A stretch of DNA of 64,000 nt from Mucilaginibacter sp. (GTDB taxonomy: Bacteria > Bacteroidota > Bacteroidia > Sphingobacteriales > Sphingobacteriaceae), in contig NZ_JANYGQ010000025.1 of NCBI RefSeq assembly GCF_025359345.1, forward strand, positions 186,001-250,000, in the 5' to 3' direction. Position numbers and translations under genes: made by a program. This document shows positions 16,880 to 26,104 of the stretch, piece by piece. The first letter of the stretch is position 1; the number at the start of each line of letters is the position of its first letter. The notes under the pieces were generated by a model. The model was not told where the DNA came from. It saw only the letters and a program-made list of their open reading frames with translations, and did not search any database.

Positions 16880-18451
16880 CTAAAACGGCACAGGTCCATC
16901 GTCATCATCCATCTGGTCCATTTTTGATGGGCGGATAATAAAGTTGCTTTGTTTTTCAAAATCCTGCGATGGGGCCAATCCCGAGAAAGCATTTGCCGGC
17001 GAGAATGAGCCGTCCATGCCCTGGTCTAAGTCGGTAAATTTCACAAACTTGCCTACGAATTTCAGCCTTACGCGGCCTGTTTCGCCGTTACGGTGCTTAG
17101 CGATAATTACTTCACCAACGCCAGCTGTAGGCATATTGTCCTCATCTACTTCCAACCCGTAGTATTCAGGACGATACAGGAACAGTACCATATCCGCATC
17201 CTGCTCAATTGAACCCGACTCACGCAAATCCGATAGCATCGGCCTTTTTGAACCGCCCGGACGGCTTTCAACTGCACGGCTTAATTGCGACAGTGCCAGC
17301 ACTGGGACATTTAATTCTTTAGCAACAGATTTCAATGCACGCGATATACTACCAATTTCCTGCTCACGGTTACCGCCGCCTTTGGCATCAGCTGCCTTGC
17401 CGTGCATCAGCTGCAAGTAATCGACAATGATTAGCTGTATATCGTGCTGCGATTTTAAACGGCGGCACTTGGCGCGGAATTCAAAGATATTTAACGCAGG
17501 CGTATCATCAATAATTAACGGAGCTGCCTCCAGCCTGCCGATTTTGGAGTGGATTTGTTGCCATTCCCACTCTTCCATATTGCCCTTACGAATTTTCTCC
17601 TGCTCAATTTCAGTTTCGCCGGATATTAGACGGTTAACCAACTGAACCGAGGACATTTCGAGTGAGAAAACAACTACCGGCTTATTAAAATCGACAGCTG
17701 CGTTTCGTGCACAGGTCAATACAAACGCGGTTTTACCCATCGCGGGGCGGGCAGCTATGATGACCAGGTCGGATTTTTGCCAGCCCGAGGTCATGCGATC
17801 CAGATCGGTAAAGCCGGAAGCTACACCAGTAAGGCCGTCTTTTTTATCTTTTAACGCTTCGATTTCTTTTAATGCTTCATGCATCAAATCATCCATTTTG
17901 CGCGAATCGCGGCGGAGGTTGTTTTGGGCGATTTCGAAAAGGTTTTTCTCCGCTTTATCTAACAAATCCAACACGTCCGAAGTGTCTTCATAAGCGCTTT
18001 GAATAACTTCCGTCGAAATCCTTATCAATTCCCGCTGGATGAATTTCTGGATAATGATACGGGAGTGGTATTCGATATTGGCTGCAGAAGCAACGCGGTT
18101 GGTAAGTTCCGTGATGTAATAGGCGCCGCCTATCATTTCCAGCTCGCCCAATTGGCGCAATTGCGCAGTTACCGTTAAGATATCCACAGGCGATGATTTT
18201 TCGAATAACGTCCGTATTGCTGCAAATATTTTTTGGTGACTGTCTTTATAAAAAACGTCCGCCTTTAAAATATCAATCACTGAGGATAATGCATCTTTTT
18301 CGAGCATCAGTGCGCCAAGTACTGCTTCTTCCAGGTCGATTGCCTGGGGCGGAAGTTTCCCAAGCCCGCTATATGGGGTTGGGTTAGTGATCCTGCTTCT
18401 CCTGTCGGTTGTGTTCTGCTTGTTGCCTGCGCTATCGTTATCAAAATTCAT
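16880..18451 (-). CDS. dnaB: Replicative DNA helicase DnaB
   Basis: A 523-residue hexameric replicative helicase. The N-terminal primase-interacting domain begins at about residue 30 (PPQAIDLEEAVLGALMLE). The RecA-like domain contains Walker A ARPAMGKTAF near 235, VVFSLEMSS, Walker B IIVDYLQLM, LALSQLSRAVE and SDLRESGSIEQDADM with the arginine-finger region after. The C terminus has a charged acidic tail. I used the ATG at 18451: an upstream ATG at 18505 would add 18 residues not typical of DnaB and place the promoter box inside the gene. A TAnnTTTG box lies 7 bases upstream. DnaB unwinds DNA at the fork with DnaG. Confidence 0.95.
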   Translation of the reverse strand: MNFDNDSAGNKQNTTDRRSRITNPTPYSGLGKLPPQAIDLEEAVLGALMLEKDALSSVIDILKADVFYKDSHQKIFAAIRTLFEKSSPVDILTVTAQLRQLGELEMIGGAYYITELTNRVASAANIEYHSRIIIQKFIQRELIRISTEVIQSAYEDTSDVLDLLDKAEKNLFEIAQNNLRRDSRKMDDLMHEALKEIEALKDKKDGLTGVASGFTDLDRMTSGWQKSDLVIIAARPAMGKTAFVLTCARNAAVDFNKPVVVFSLEMSSVQLVNRLISGETEIEQEKIRKGNMEEWEWQQIHSKIGRLEAAPLIIDDTPALNIFEFRAKCRRLKSQHDIQLIIVDYLQLMHGKAADAKGGGNREQEIGSISRALKSVAKELNVPVLALSQLSRAVESRPGGSKRPMLSDLRESGSIEQDADMVLFLYRPEYYGLEVDEDNMPTAGVGEVIIAKHRNGETGRVRLKFVGKFVKFTDLDQGMDGSFSPANAFSGLAPSQDFEKQSNFIIRPSKMDQMDDDDGPVPF

Positions 18452-18458
18452 GGGACAA

Positions 18459-18466
18459 CAAAAATA
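18459..18466 (-). promoter_or_regulatory. -7 box of dnaB
   Basis: The plus-strand CAAAAATA reads TATTTTTG on the minus strand, 7 bases before the ATG at 18451. This predicts a leader of only a few bases. Confidence 0.5.
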
Positions 18467-18717
18467 TACAAAAGTTGACGGGAATGTTTTAGGATTATTC
18501 AACATCCGGCGATTTTTGGCAATAAAAATCGTTCAAAGAAAGCTCTGATTCAATGCATACGCCTAACATCTGATGTTTGCAAAATGTTAGTAACTTTATA
18601 TAGTGATTGGTTTACAGTTGTTTAACTGAATGTTAATAAAGTTTTGGATTGTTAACTATTCTAAAAAGACCAAAATAGTCTATTGGTTCAATAAGTGCTC
18701 AAATCAATAAATATGGC

Positions 18718-18725
18718 TATTTTTG
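18718..18725 (+). promoter_or_regulatory. -7 box of rlmB
   Basis: TATTTTTG matches TAnnTTTG and ends 21 bases before the rlmB ATG. No good -33 TTTG is seen at the usual distance. Confidence 0.45.
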
Positions 18726-18746
18726 CAATATTATTTTAATTTTTAA

Positions 18747-19520
18747 ATGTCATACAATACAAGAGAACCCCGAGAGAGTAACCAGGTAGTTTTTGGAACA
18801 AGGGCGGTGATTGAAGCCATCCGATCAGGCAAAGAGATAGAATCTTTATACATACAGCGAGGCATTGGCGGCGAGCTTTTAAACGAATTGCGGGCATTGT
18901 TGCACGAATATAATATCACAGCGCAACAGGTACCGGTAGAAAAGCTCAACCGCATTACCATGAAAAATCACCAGGGGGTGATTGCGTTTATCTCGCCTAT
19001 CATCTACCAAAAGATAGAAGACATCATCCCGGCTGTTTACGAAAAAGGAGAGGTGCCGCTGATATTGGTGCTCGATTCGATTACGGATGTGCGCAACATG
19101 GGCGCAATTGCGCGCACAGCAGAATGCAGCGGAGTACATGCGATTGTAGTGCCCGCAAAAGGTTCGGCACAAATAAACCCGGACGCAATAAAAACTTCAG
19201 CAGGCGCATTATATAAAATACCGGTTTGCCGCCACGATAACTTTATGCAAACTGTAAAGTTTTTGCAGGAATCGGGCCTGCAGCTGGTTTGCTGCACCGA
19301 AAAAACCCAGGAATACATTTATAAACCCGATTATACCGTTCCAACAGCAATAGTTATGGGCTCGGAAGAAGACGGTGTGCGCAACGACATCATCCGTATA
19401 GCCGACCATTTGGCTAAAATACCAATGTATGGAGAAATCGAATCATTGAACGTTTCGGTGGCAACGGGGATAATTTTATATGAGGCGATAAGGCAACGTT
19501 TAGGCCCCCAAACCCCCTAA
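18747..19520 (+). CDS. rlmB: 23S rRNA 2'-O-methyltransferase RlmB (TrmH/SpoU family)
   Basis: A 257-residue SPOUT methyltransferase. The N-terminal L30e-like substrate-binding domain (about 10-85, starting VVFGTRAVIEAI) precedes the knotted catalytic domain with motif 1 VRNMGAIARTAE near 113-124, motif 2 IVMGSEEDGV near 203-212 and motif 3 SLNVSVATGI near 232-241. RlmB methylates a 23S rRNA guanosine (G2251 in E. coli) using S-adenosylmethionine. Its C-terminal codons run into the outer arm of nested repeat K. A neighbouring convergent gene is manC. Other TrmH members modify different sites, so the exact nucleotide is an inference from overall family resemblance. Confidence 0.88.
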   Translation: MSYNTREPRESNQVVFGTRAVIEAIRSGKEIESLYIQRGIGGELLNELRALLHEYNITAQQVPVEKLNRITMKNHQGVIAFISPIIYQKIEDIIPAVYEKGEVPLILVLDSITDVRNMGAIARTAECSGVHAIVVPAKGSAQINPDAIKTSAGALYKIPVCRHDNFMQTVKFLQESGLQLVCCTEKTQEYIYKPDYTVPTAIVMGSEEDGVRNDIIRIADHLAKIPMYGEIESLNVSVATGIILYEAIRQRLGPQTP

Positions 19521-19613
19521 AGGGGGCTTTGAATAGCAATGGGTAAAAAGAAAGGCCGGTTTTTCGAACCGGCCTTTTGCTTTTTGCTCCCCCTTTAGGG
19601 GGCTGGGGGCCTC
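19502..19613. repeat. Nested palindrome K between rlmB and manC
   Basis: The outer arms 19502-19528 and 19586-19612 are near-complementary and each contains a CCCCCTAAAGGGGG-type core. The inner arms are a perfect terminator (19551-19577). The left outer arm encodes the last residues of RlmB, so part of the repeat is translated. Confidence 0.75.
19551..19580. terminator. Bidirectional terminator between rlmB and manC
   Basis: AAAGGCCGGTT (19551-19561) pairs perfectly with AACCGGCCTTT (19567-19577) around TTTCG. T tracts on the right and A tracts on the left allow use by both convergent genes. Confidence 0.88.
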
Positions 19614-19615
19614 GC

Positions 19616-20701
19616 CTAAATATACTTCGCCCCAAATTGCTGCTTAACGTCGGCAACAACTTTTTTAACGTTTTGCTCCTGGTCGCGGGGGCATATCAGC
19701 AGGGTGTTGTTGGCTTCAACAACAATAAAATCGTGCAGGCCCTGTAATATTACCAGCTTTTCGCCGGGTACATTAACCATGCAGTTTGATGAATCGTACA
19801 TAATTACTTTTTCCGATGGAATAACAGCGTTACCAACATAATCCTTATCGGCAAGGTCGTAAATAGAGGCCCATGTACCTAAGTCGCTCCAGCCAAATTC
19901 TGATGGCAGCACGTAAACGTTATCAGCCTTCTCCATTATACCATAGTCGATAGATATATTGGTGCATTGCAGGTACGAGTTGTGGATGTGCGCTTTTTCG
20001 TCGCTGGTGTTGTAAACTGGCCTGGCTTCTGCAAAAATTTCATGCATATCAGGCAAATAATTACTGAAGGCGTTTACTATCGCCTTAGCCGACCATACAA
20101 ATATGCCGGCGTTCCATAAAAAGTCGCCGCTTTGCAAAAATGTTTTTGCAATTTCCAGGGTTGGCTTTTCTGTAAAAGTTTTTACCTTAAAAAAGTCATT
20201 GTTGAGGCTTTGTTCGGTATATTGAATATAACCATAACCGGTATCAGGCCTCGATGGTTTGATACCAAGGGTTACGAGGCAATTATTTTTGGACGCCGTT
20301 TCAAGTGATTTTTCAATGGTGCTGATAAATGCAGCTTCATCGAGTATCAAATGGTCGGACGGGGCAACTACAATGCAAGCATCCGGGTTAAGGCTTTCTA
20401 TTTTGAACGAACCATAAGCCACGCAAGGCGCCGTGTTACGCATTACCGGTTCGGTTAGTATCTGGTCGTCGGTCATATCCGGCAATTGCTTTTTTACAAG
20501 GCCGGTGTAAATCTCGTTGGTAACTACGTAAATGTTCTCTTTGGGGCATATTTTCAGGAAACGATCGTAGGTGTTTTGTATCAAAGTTTTCCCGGTTCCC
20601 AGTATGTCGATAAATTGTTTAGGGTGAGATGTGCGGCTTATGGGCCAAAAACGGCTTCCGATACCGCCCGCCATAATGATGGCATAGTAGTTTTTATTCA
20701 T
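19616..20701 (-). CDS. manC: Mannose-1-phosphate guanylyltransferase
   Basis: A 361-residue nucleotidyltransferase making GDP-mannose from mannose-1-phosphate and GTP. The signature GGIGSRFWPISRTSHPKQF at 12-30 is diagnostic for GDP-mannose pyrophosphorylase. Other family parts are VVAPSDHLI near 121, FTEKPTLE near 171, WNAGIFVW near 190 and the late SIDYGIMEKADNV. The length of about 360 means it lacks the C-terminal isomerase domain of bifunctional ManC/AlgA. GDP-mannose is the precursor of mannosylated polysaccharide and GDP-fucose. No neighbouring exopolysaccharide genes are present, so it appears to be a housekeeping copy. Confidence 0.92.
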   Translation of the reverse strand: MNKNYYAIIMAGGIGSRFWPISRTSHPKQFIDILGTGKTLIQNTYDRFLKICPKENIYVVTNEIYTGLVKKQLPDMTDDQILTEPVMRNTAPCVAYGSFKIESLNPDACIVVAPSDHLILDEAAFISTIEKSLETASKNNCLVTLGIKPSRPDTGYGYIQYTEQSLNNDFFKVKTFTEKPTLEIAKTFLQSGDFLWNAGIFVWSAKAIVNAFSNYLPDMHEIFAEARPVYNTSDEKAHIHNSYLQCTNISIDYGIMEKADNVYVLPSEFGWSDLGTWASIYDLADKDYVGNAVIPSEKVIMYDSSNCMVNVPGEKLVILQGLHDFIVVEANNTLLICPRDQEQNVKKVVADVKQQFGAKYI

Positions 20702-21028
20702 GTTTGTTAAACAATTTTTGTTTAAGTTGTTTGTTTGGCATTGCCAGTGAAGCTATCGCAGCCATTTTTTTCGATTTTGTTTACAGCCAATTAACCATAG
20801 TTTAATTTGGTAAACGCAGGGCAAAATTGAACAATAATTTGTAATATATGAATTAAATAAAACTAAATAAAGCAGCCCTGCAAGCTATAGAAGTTAAACG
20901 GGATAAATAAACAAATTGTTTTTCACAGAATAATCATTTTTATATAAAATTTTTAATAAAATCCATCGTTTATTGAGAAATTTTTGTTACTTTAAACTTT
21001 TAAATACAATCAAAAGAATACATCTGCA
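20702..21028. other. AT-rich divergent intergenic region
   Basis: This gap of 327 bases separates divergent manC and recQ. I see no open frame, RNA gene or strong hairpin. It is AT-rich and probably holds both promoters. AATTTTTG near 20979-20987 is close to but not an exact -7 box for recQ. Confidence 0.4.
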
Positions 21029-23224
21029 ATGATAGAAACTAAGAAGTCGCTTTTTGATAATCTCCAGAACTTTTTTGGGTTCGACAACTTTAAGGGAGAG
21101 CAGGAAGCGATTATAACAAACATACTAGCCGGGAACGATACGTTTGTAATTATGCCCACGGGTGGTGGCAAATCAATGTGCTACCAATTGCCTGCGTTAA
21201 TGAGTGAGGGAACTGCGATAGTTATCTCGCCGTTAATTGCTTTAATGAAAAACCAGGTTGACCAGTTAAGGGCCTTCGGTGGTTCAGACAGCATCGCCCA
21301 TTTTTTAAATTCATCGCTTACCAAAGCTGATATACTACGTGTTAAAGACGATGTGCTTGCCGGAAAAACCAAATTACTTTACGTTGCCCCTGAATCACTA
21401 ACCAAACAGGAAAATATTGATTTTTTGCGTCTCAATACCGTGTCATTCGTAGCCGTTGATGAAGCGCATTGTATATCGGAGTGGGGGCATGATTTCAGGC
21501 CTGAGTACCGCAAGATACGCCAGGTAATCAGCAATATTGGAGACAATATTCCCATTATAGCTTTAACAGCAACCGCTACGCCAAAAGTTCAGCAGGATAT
21601 TCAGAAAAACCTGCAGATGAACAATGCTACTATCTACAAATCGTCGTTTAACCGTTCGAACCTTTTTTACGAGGTGCGTGCCAAACGTAATGTGATAAAG
21701 GAGATCGTAAAGTTTGTTAAGCAAAATCAGGGCAAATCAGGTATAGTATACTGCCTGAGCCGCAAAAAAGTTGAAGAAGTAGCCGAGGCGCTAAACTTAA
21801 ACGGTGTTAAGGCCCTGCCATACCACGCAGGTTTGGATCCTAAGGTACGTGCGGACACGCAGGATAAGTTTTTAATGGAGGATGTAGATGTTATCGTCGC
21901 TACAATTGCATTCGGTATGGGCATCGACAAGCCCGATGTGCGTTATGTAATCCACCACGATGTGCCTAAGAGTATGGAAGGCTACTACCAGGAAACCGGT
22001 CGTGCCGGACGCGACGGTGGCGAAGGTGTTTGTGTTGCTTTTTATTCGGAAAAAGATATTGATAAGCTGCAGAAGTTTATGAAGGACAAGCCTGTTTCGG
22101 AACGTGAAATTGGCACCCAGATACTTAAGGAAGTTATCGACTACGCCGAATCGTCGGTTTGCCGCCGTAAGCAGTTGTTGCATTACTTTGGTGAAAACTT
22201 TAACGAGGCAGGCTGTAATAACATGTGCGACAATTGCTGCGGCCCTAAAGAGCATTTTGACGGCGAGTTGCACCTGCACAAAGCATTAAGCCTGGTTAAA
22301 ACAATAGGCGAGAAGTTTGATGACCATCACATCATCAGCATATTGATGGGCGAGGACAATGCCCAGATAAAAAATTACGAGCACGATTCGCTTGATTATT
22401 TTGGCTCAGGCAAAGAAGACGGTAAAAACCTTTGGGATTCGCTGATGCGCCAGGCGCTGCTGAACAATTTCCTGTCCAAAGATATTGACCAGTACGGCCT
22501 GTTGCGGTTAACCAAATTAGGCAACTCGTTTATAGACAACCCATACAGCATCCGCTTTGTATTGAACAAACCTATGGGCGCTACCGACGATGACGATGAA
22601 GCTGACGGCCCTAAAGGCGGCGGCGGTGCCTTGGATACCGAATTGCTGCAGATGCTTAAGGACCTGCGTAAAAAGCTGGCCAAGCAAAAGGGTCTGCCAC
22701 CATTCGTTATTTTCCAGGATCCGTCATTAGAGGATATGTGTACGCATTACCCTATTACCAATGACGAACTGAAACAAATATCGGGAGTAGGAGAAGGGAA
22801 GGCCCTGAAATTTGGCAAGCCTTTCACCGATCTTATCCAAAAATATGTTGAGGACAACGATATCGACCGCCCTGTTGACATGGTGATAAAAAGTGCTGCC
22901 AATAAATCGGCGCTTAAAGTGTTTATTATCCAGAATATCGACCGGCATTTAAATTTGGATGATATAGCTGCTTCAAAAGGATTGTCGTACGAAGAAATAT
23001 TGAAAGAAGTGGAAACGATTGTCAATTCAGGCACCAAGCTTAACCTTAACTATTATATCGACGAAGTGATTGATGAAGATAAACAGGAGGAAGTGTTTGA
23101 TTATTTCCGCACGGCAGAAGTAGATTCGACAGAAAAAGCATTAGCCGAACTTGGAAGCGATGATTACACAATTGAAGAAATACAGTTGATGCGGATAAAG
23201 TTTATCTCGGAAATGGGGAATTAA
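21029..23224 (+). CDS. recQ: ATP-dependent DNA helicase RecQ
   Basis: A 731-residue superfamily 2 helicase. Motif I MPTGGGKSMCYQ (near 44), DEAH box VDEAHCISEWGHDFRPEY (near 142), TATATPKVQQD and motif VI QETGRAGRDGGEG (near 325) are intact. The RQC zinc site follows (CRRKQLLHYF ... CNNMCDNC). An acidic/Gly linker (DDDDEADGPKGGGG, near 520) leads to an HRDC-like domain with ISGVGEGKALKFG near 590, and then a helical tail of about 100 residues, longer than the E. coli protein of about 610. RecQ unwinds forked and recombination DNA. It is monocistronic with its own terminator. Confidence 0.93.
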   Translation: MIETKKSLFDNLQNFFGFDNFKGEQEAIITNILAGNDTFVIMPTGGGKSMCYQLPALMSEGTAIVISPLIALMKNQVDQLRAFGGSDSIAHFLNSSLTKADILRVKDDVLAGKTKLLYVAPESLTKQENIDFLRLNTVSFVAVDEAHCISEWGHDFRPEYRKIRQVISNIGDNIPIIALTATATPKVQQDIQKNLQMNNATIYKSSFNRSNLFYEVRAKRNVIKEIVKFVKQNQGKSGIVYCLSRKKVEEVAEALNLNGVKALPYHAGLDPKVRADTQDKFLMEDVDVIVATIAFGMGIDKPDVRYVIHHDVPKSMEGYYQETGRAGRDGGEGVCVAFYSEKDIDKLQKFMKDKPVSEREIGTQILKEVIDYAESSVCRRKQLLHYFGENFNEAGCNNMCDNCCGPKEHFDGELHLHKALSLVKTIGEKFDDHHIISILMGEDNAQIKNYEHDSLDYFGSGKEDGKNLWDSLMRQALLNNFLSKDIDQYGLLRLTKLGNSFIDNPYSIRFVLNKPMGATDDDDEADGPKGGGGALDTELLQMLKDLRKKLAKQKGLPPFVIFQDPSLEDMCTHYPITNDELKQISGVGEGKALKFGKPFTDLIQKYVEDNDIDRPVDMVIKSAANKSALKVFIIQNIDRHLNLDDIAASKGLSYEEILKEVETIVNSGTKLNLNYYIDEVIDEDKQEEVFDYFRTAEVDSTEKALAELGSDDYTIEEIQLMRIKFISEMGN

Positions 23225-23249
23225 CGCAATAAGTAATATAAAATACAAG

Positions 23250-23280
23250 AGGCCTTCGGATAACGTCTGAAGGCCTTTTA
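23250..23280 (+). terminator. Rho-independent terminator after recQ
   Basis: AGGCCTTCGGA (23250-23260) pairs with TCTGAAGGCCT (23266-23276), with one G-T pair and loop TAACG, then a short T run. Confidence 0.85.
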
Positions 23281-23297
23281 TATTTACTGGTTGACCA

Positions 23298-23945
23298 CTA
23301 TCTGAATTCCAAATAATCAAAATTCATATTACCATTGCCAACAACGCGCAGGGTAAGCACGTGTAACCCTTTATTAAGTTTTACTGATGTCAGTGAATCA
23401 GCCCTATTCCAATGGTGCCATTGCCGCCATTTAACAGTATCGGCGTAGTTATGGGTAGAAATGATTCTCAAATCTTTGGCGATTTCTTTTCCATCTAAAT
23501 CTAAACTAATAACGCCATCGCCGTTGGCGGTATACATCAGGCCAATCTTATAAATTGCAGTGCGATCAACCTGAACTGTATATTTTATCCATTCGCCGGG
23601 CTTTGTCCAACCAACGTAAAGCTGCTCCATTTTTGGTGGCACGTTGCTGTAAGGATTATTGTCAATATCATGGGTTTTAGTGTATGATATGTCAACGCCC
23701 TCGTGCATCCTGAATTCGTTTAGATAGCTGCCATTGGCCGGGTTAAGTTTCCCGCTGCCGTTATTTACACTGTCGTCATCATGATATGCAACACCTTCGC
23801 CACCCAAATCATAAAACTCACATTCAATTTTGCCGGGAATATGTTGAGCTTTATTTTGCCAGGGCTTGCCAGTGTAACTGGGTTGCCGGATTAATAAGCC
23901 TGCAAATACAGTAACAGACCAAACAGCAAGCAATACGATTTTCAT
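23298..23945 (-). CDS. Secreted carbohydrate-binding (CBM6-like) protein
   Basis: A 215-residue secreted protein with a hydrophobic N terminus (about 1-17). The body resembles a CBM6/CBM35 jelly roll: IECEFYDLGGEGVAYHDDDS opens the domain, WTKPGEWIKYTVQVDRTAIYKIGLMYT is the characteristic WxxxGEWxxYTV pattern, and NMNFDYLEFR closes it. No catalytic domain is attached, which is unusual because CBM6 is mostly appended to hydrolases. The gene follows the OmpA-PD40 gene by 76 bases on the same strand. It may bind extracellular polysaccharide or serve as a non-catalytic accessory. Confidence 0.7.
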   Translation of the reverse strand: MKIVLLAVWSVTVFAGLLIRQPSYTGKPWQNKAQHIPGKIECEFYDLGGEGVAYHDDDSVNNGSGKLNPANGSYLNEFRMHEGVDISYTKTHDIDNNPYSNVPPKMEQLYVGWTKPGEWIKYTVQVDRTAIYKIGLMYTANGDGVISLDLDGKEIAKDLRIISTHNYADTVKWRQWHHWNRADSLTSVKLNKGLHVLTLRVVGNGNMNFDYLEFR

Positions 23946-24021
23946 TGGCTATGAATTAATTTTAGAACAGGGCATTGTATTCGACATTTCTCCTAATCTC
24001 TAGTCACCAGTTAAATAATCT

Positions 24022-25923
24022 CTATTTCGCAATTATTTTAAATTCAGTCCGCCTGTTTTTTTGACGTCCCTCATCGGTATCATTTGCAGCAATAGGCTGC
24101 GTTTTACCATACCCTTTAAAAACAAGCCGACCAGCATCAATTTTATTGTCGATAAGGTATTGATAAACCGACTTCGCCCTGTTTTGAGAAAGCGTTTGGT
24201 TAAGCTGGTCGTTACCCACGTTATCGGTATGTCCCGATATTTCTATATGCAGCGTGGGGTTTAGGGTTAAAAATGAGAGCAGTTGTTGTAATTCGGCAAC
24301 AGATTCCGGTTTTAGATCAAACTTATTGGTATCGAAAAATATATTGTTTAATACCACCTTATTACCAATTTCAATAGGGTCAAGTAAAACGGCAATATTA
24401 AACGCAGTTTTAGGCTCATGTCCAACCAGGGAAAAGTTAGCCGAATAAAAGAGGTAACCCGATTTTGAAATATTCAGTCCATAGTTTTTGCCGGCAGTTA
24501 ACGTGGCTAAAAAGTCGCCTTCATCGGCATCGCTGTAATCCTGGAAAACGGGTTGGTTCTTTTGCAAATCGACAATCTCGACTGCAGCCTCTAATGGCGC
24601 TTTTGTTTTGGCATCATTTACGGTTCCCTTTACGTAGGTAACCAGGTTGGGCCGCAGGTTGGGCGGCAGCTCGAACGTATAAATATCATATCCACCAAAA
24701 CCGTTTAAGTTATTGGATGAGAAAAAGGCATAGCTGCCATTGGCCGTTAAAGTAAGCCCGTTTTCATCTCCGCTCGAATTGATGGGATAGCCCAGGTTTT
24801 CGGGCTTTTGCCATTTGCCATCTTTGCTTAAGCGGCTTACAAATAAATCCTTTCCACCAAGGCCCGGCCAGCCATTCGAACAAAAATAAAACGTACTATC
24901 ATCGGGGTGAATAAACGGCGATTGCTCGTCATAAATAGTGTTGATGTTTGGCCCGAGGTTTTCGGGTTCGCCCCAGCCTTTATCGCTGAGGGTCGACTTC
25001 CAGATATCGTACCCTCCGTAGCCACCTTTTCGGTTGCTAACAAAGTAGAGTGTTTTACCATCAGCACTTATCGATGGTTGAGATTCCCAGCCGGTTGTGT
25101 TTACAGGCGGACTTAAGTCAACGGGTTTACCCCAGTCGTCGCCTTTTTTCTGTGCTATGTAAATATCGCAGCGACCTAGTCCATCAGGACGGTTACAGCC
25201 TGTAAAAAACAAGTATTTGCCATCCTGCGATATGGATTCGGCACCTTCATTGTATTGTGGTGTATTAATCAGGTCGCTCAGGTAGGTAGCTGTTTGCCAC
25301 TTATTGTTTAGTTTATTGCTTTTATAAAAATCTTCGTTGTTGTTTATTTTCCGGGTAAATATTAGTGTGCTTTCATCGGCAGTGGCAACCGGGAGGTATT
25401 CATCAGCAGGGGTATTTATTTCGGGGCCAAGATTAATTGGTTTAAACGCCACCGGGTGGGCAATTGCCTGTATGCTGAATTTACAGTCTGCTATCAGTTT
25501 TTGCGCATAATAAGTATTTTGTGTTGTAATGTTTGGATAGGTTAAATACTTTTCGAGGTGCTGCTGCGCAAGCTCATATTGGGCGCTATTCACCTCCAGT
25601 TCGCCGACTTTGAGATAGACGGCGCGATTAAACTCTGGATTTAAAACAATTACTTTATGAAATTGATCTATAGATTCTTTGTAGCGGCGCATCTGCCGCA
25701 AAACATCGCCCAAAACTGCATGAGCCTCAACAAATTTGTCGTCTGCCTCTACGGACTTTTGCAGATTTTCAACAGCCTCATCATACATGTGGTCGTCTAA
25801 ATTTGTATTTGCCAAAGCAAAATATTTAATAGCGGCTCTATCGGTGGTAGAGTATTGCCTCTGCTGGGCGGATATAAAATTGGATATAAATACTAACAGA
25901 ACCGAGAAGAAAGTAACTCTCAT
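24022..25923 (-). CDS. OmpA-family protein with TPR, PD40 propeller and carboxypeptidase-regulatory domains (PorE-like)
   Basis: A 633-residue envelope protein with four modules. A signal peptide covers 1-19 (VFISNFISA). TPR repeats occupy about 28-150 (KYFALANTNLDDHMYDEAV, AHAVLGDVLRQMRRYKESI). A WD40-like PD40 beta-propeller runs from about 165-420, seen as repeated SxDGKxLYFxSNR motifs. A CarboxypepD regulatory-like beta-sandwich spans about 425-515. The C-terminal OmpA domain (525-633) has FFDTNKFDLKPES and the peptidoglycan-binding GHTDNVG...QNRAKSV. This order matches PorE of the type IX secretion system, but many paralogues share it, so a T9SS role is only possible. It would tether a complex to peptidoglycan. 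Confidence 0.82.
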   Translation of the reverse strand: MRVTFFSVLLVFISNFISAQQRQYSTTDRAAIKYFALANTNLDDHMYDEAVENLQKSVEADDKFVEAHAVLGDVLRQMRRYKESIDQFHKVIVLNPEFNRAVYLKVGELEVNSAQYELAQQHLEKYLTYPNITTQNTYYAQKLIADCKFSIQAIAHPVAFKPINLGPEINTPADEYLPVATADESTLIFTRKINNNEDFYKSNKLNNKWQTATYLSDLINTPQYNEGAESISQDGKYLFFTGCNRPDGLGRCDIYIAQKKGDDWGKPVDLSPPVNTTGWESQPSISADGKTLYFVSNRKGGYGGYDIWKSTLSDKGWGEPENLGPNINTIYDEQSPFIHPDDSTFYFCSNGWPGLGGKDLFVSRLSKDGKWQKPENLGYPINSSGDENGLTLTANGSYAFFSSNNLNGFGGYDIYTFELPPNLRPNLVTYVKGTVNDAKTKAPLEAAVEIVDLQKNQPVFQDYSDADEGDFLATLTAGKNYGLNISKSGYLFYSANFSLVGHEPKTAFNIAVLLDPIEIGNKVVLNNIFFDTNKFDLKPESVAELQQLLSFLTLNPTLHIEISGHTDNVGNDQLNQTLSQNRAKSVYQYLIDNKIDAGRLVFKGYGKTQPIAANDTDEGRQKNRRTEFKIIAK

Positions 25924-25983
25924 TGGTTTTGATACGTGTTTTTCTATCCTAAGTTACGTTTTTTTATCAGAATGTGGAATCGG

Positions 25984-26100
25984 GTCTAGAATCGAGAGTC
26001 AAGAACCAGGTGAAAAATTGAAAAAAGTAGCTAAATTATACCAAAAGAATCGAACAATATACCTCATTGCCTTGGCTCTTGATTCTTGGCTCTTGGATCT
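25984..26100. repeat. Word-palindrome element C (GAGTCAAGA words)
   Basis: The left arm TCTAGAATCGAGAGTCAAGA (25984-26003) is answered by CTTGGCTCTTGATTCTTGG and CTCTTGGATCT (26070-26100). The words match elements A and E. The element lies between the OmpA-like gene and queE, both on the minus strand. Confidence 0.6.
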
Positions 26101-26104
26101 ATTT

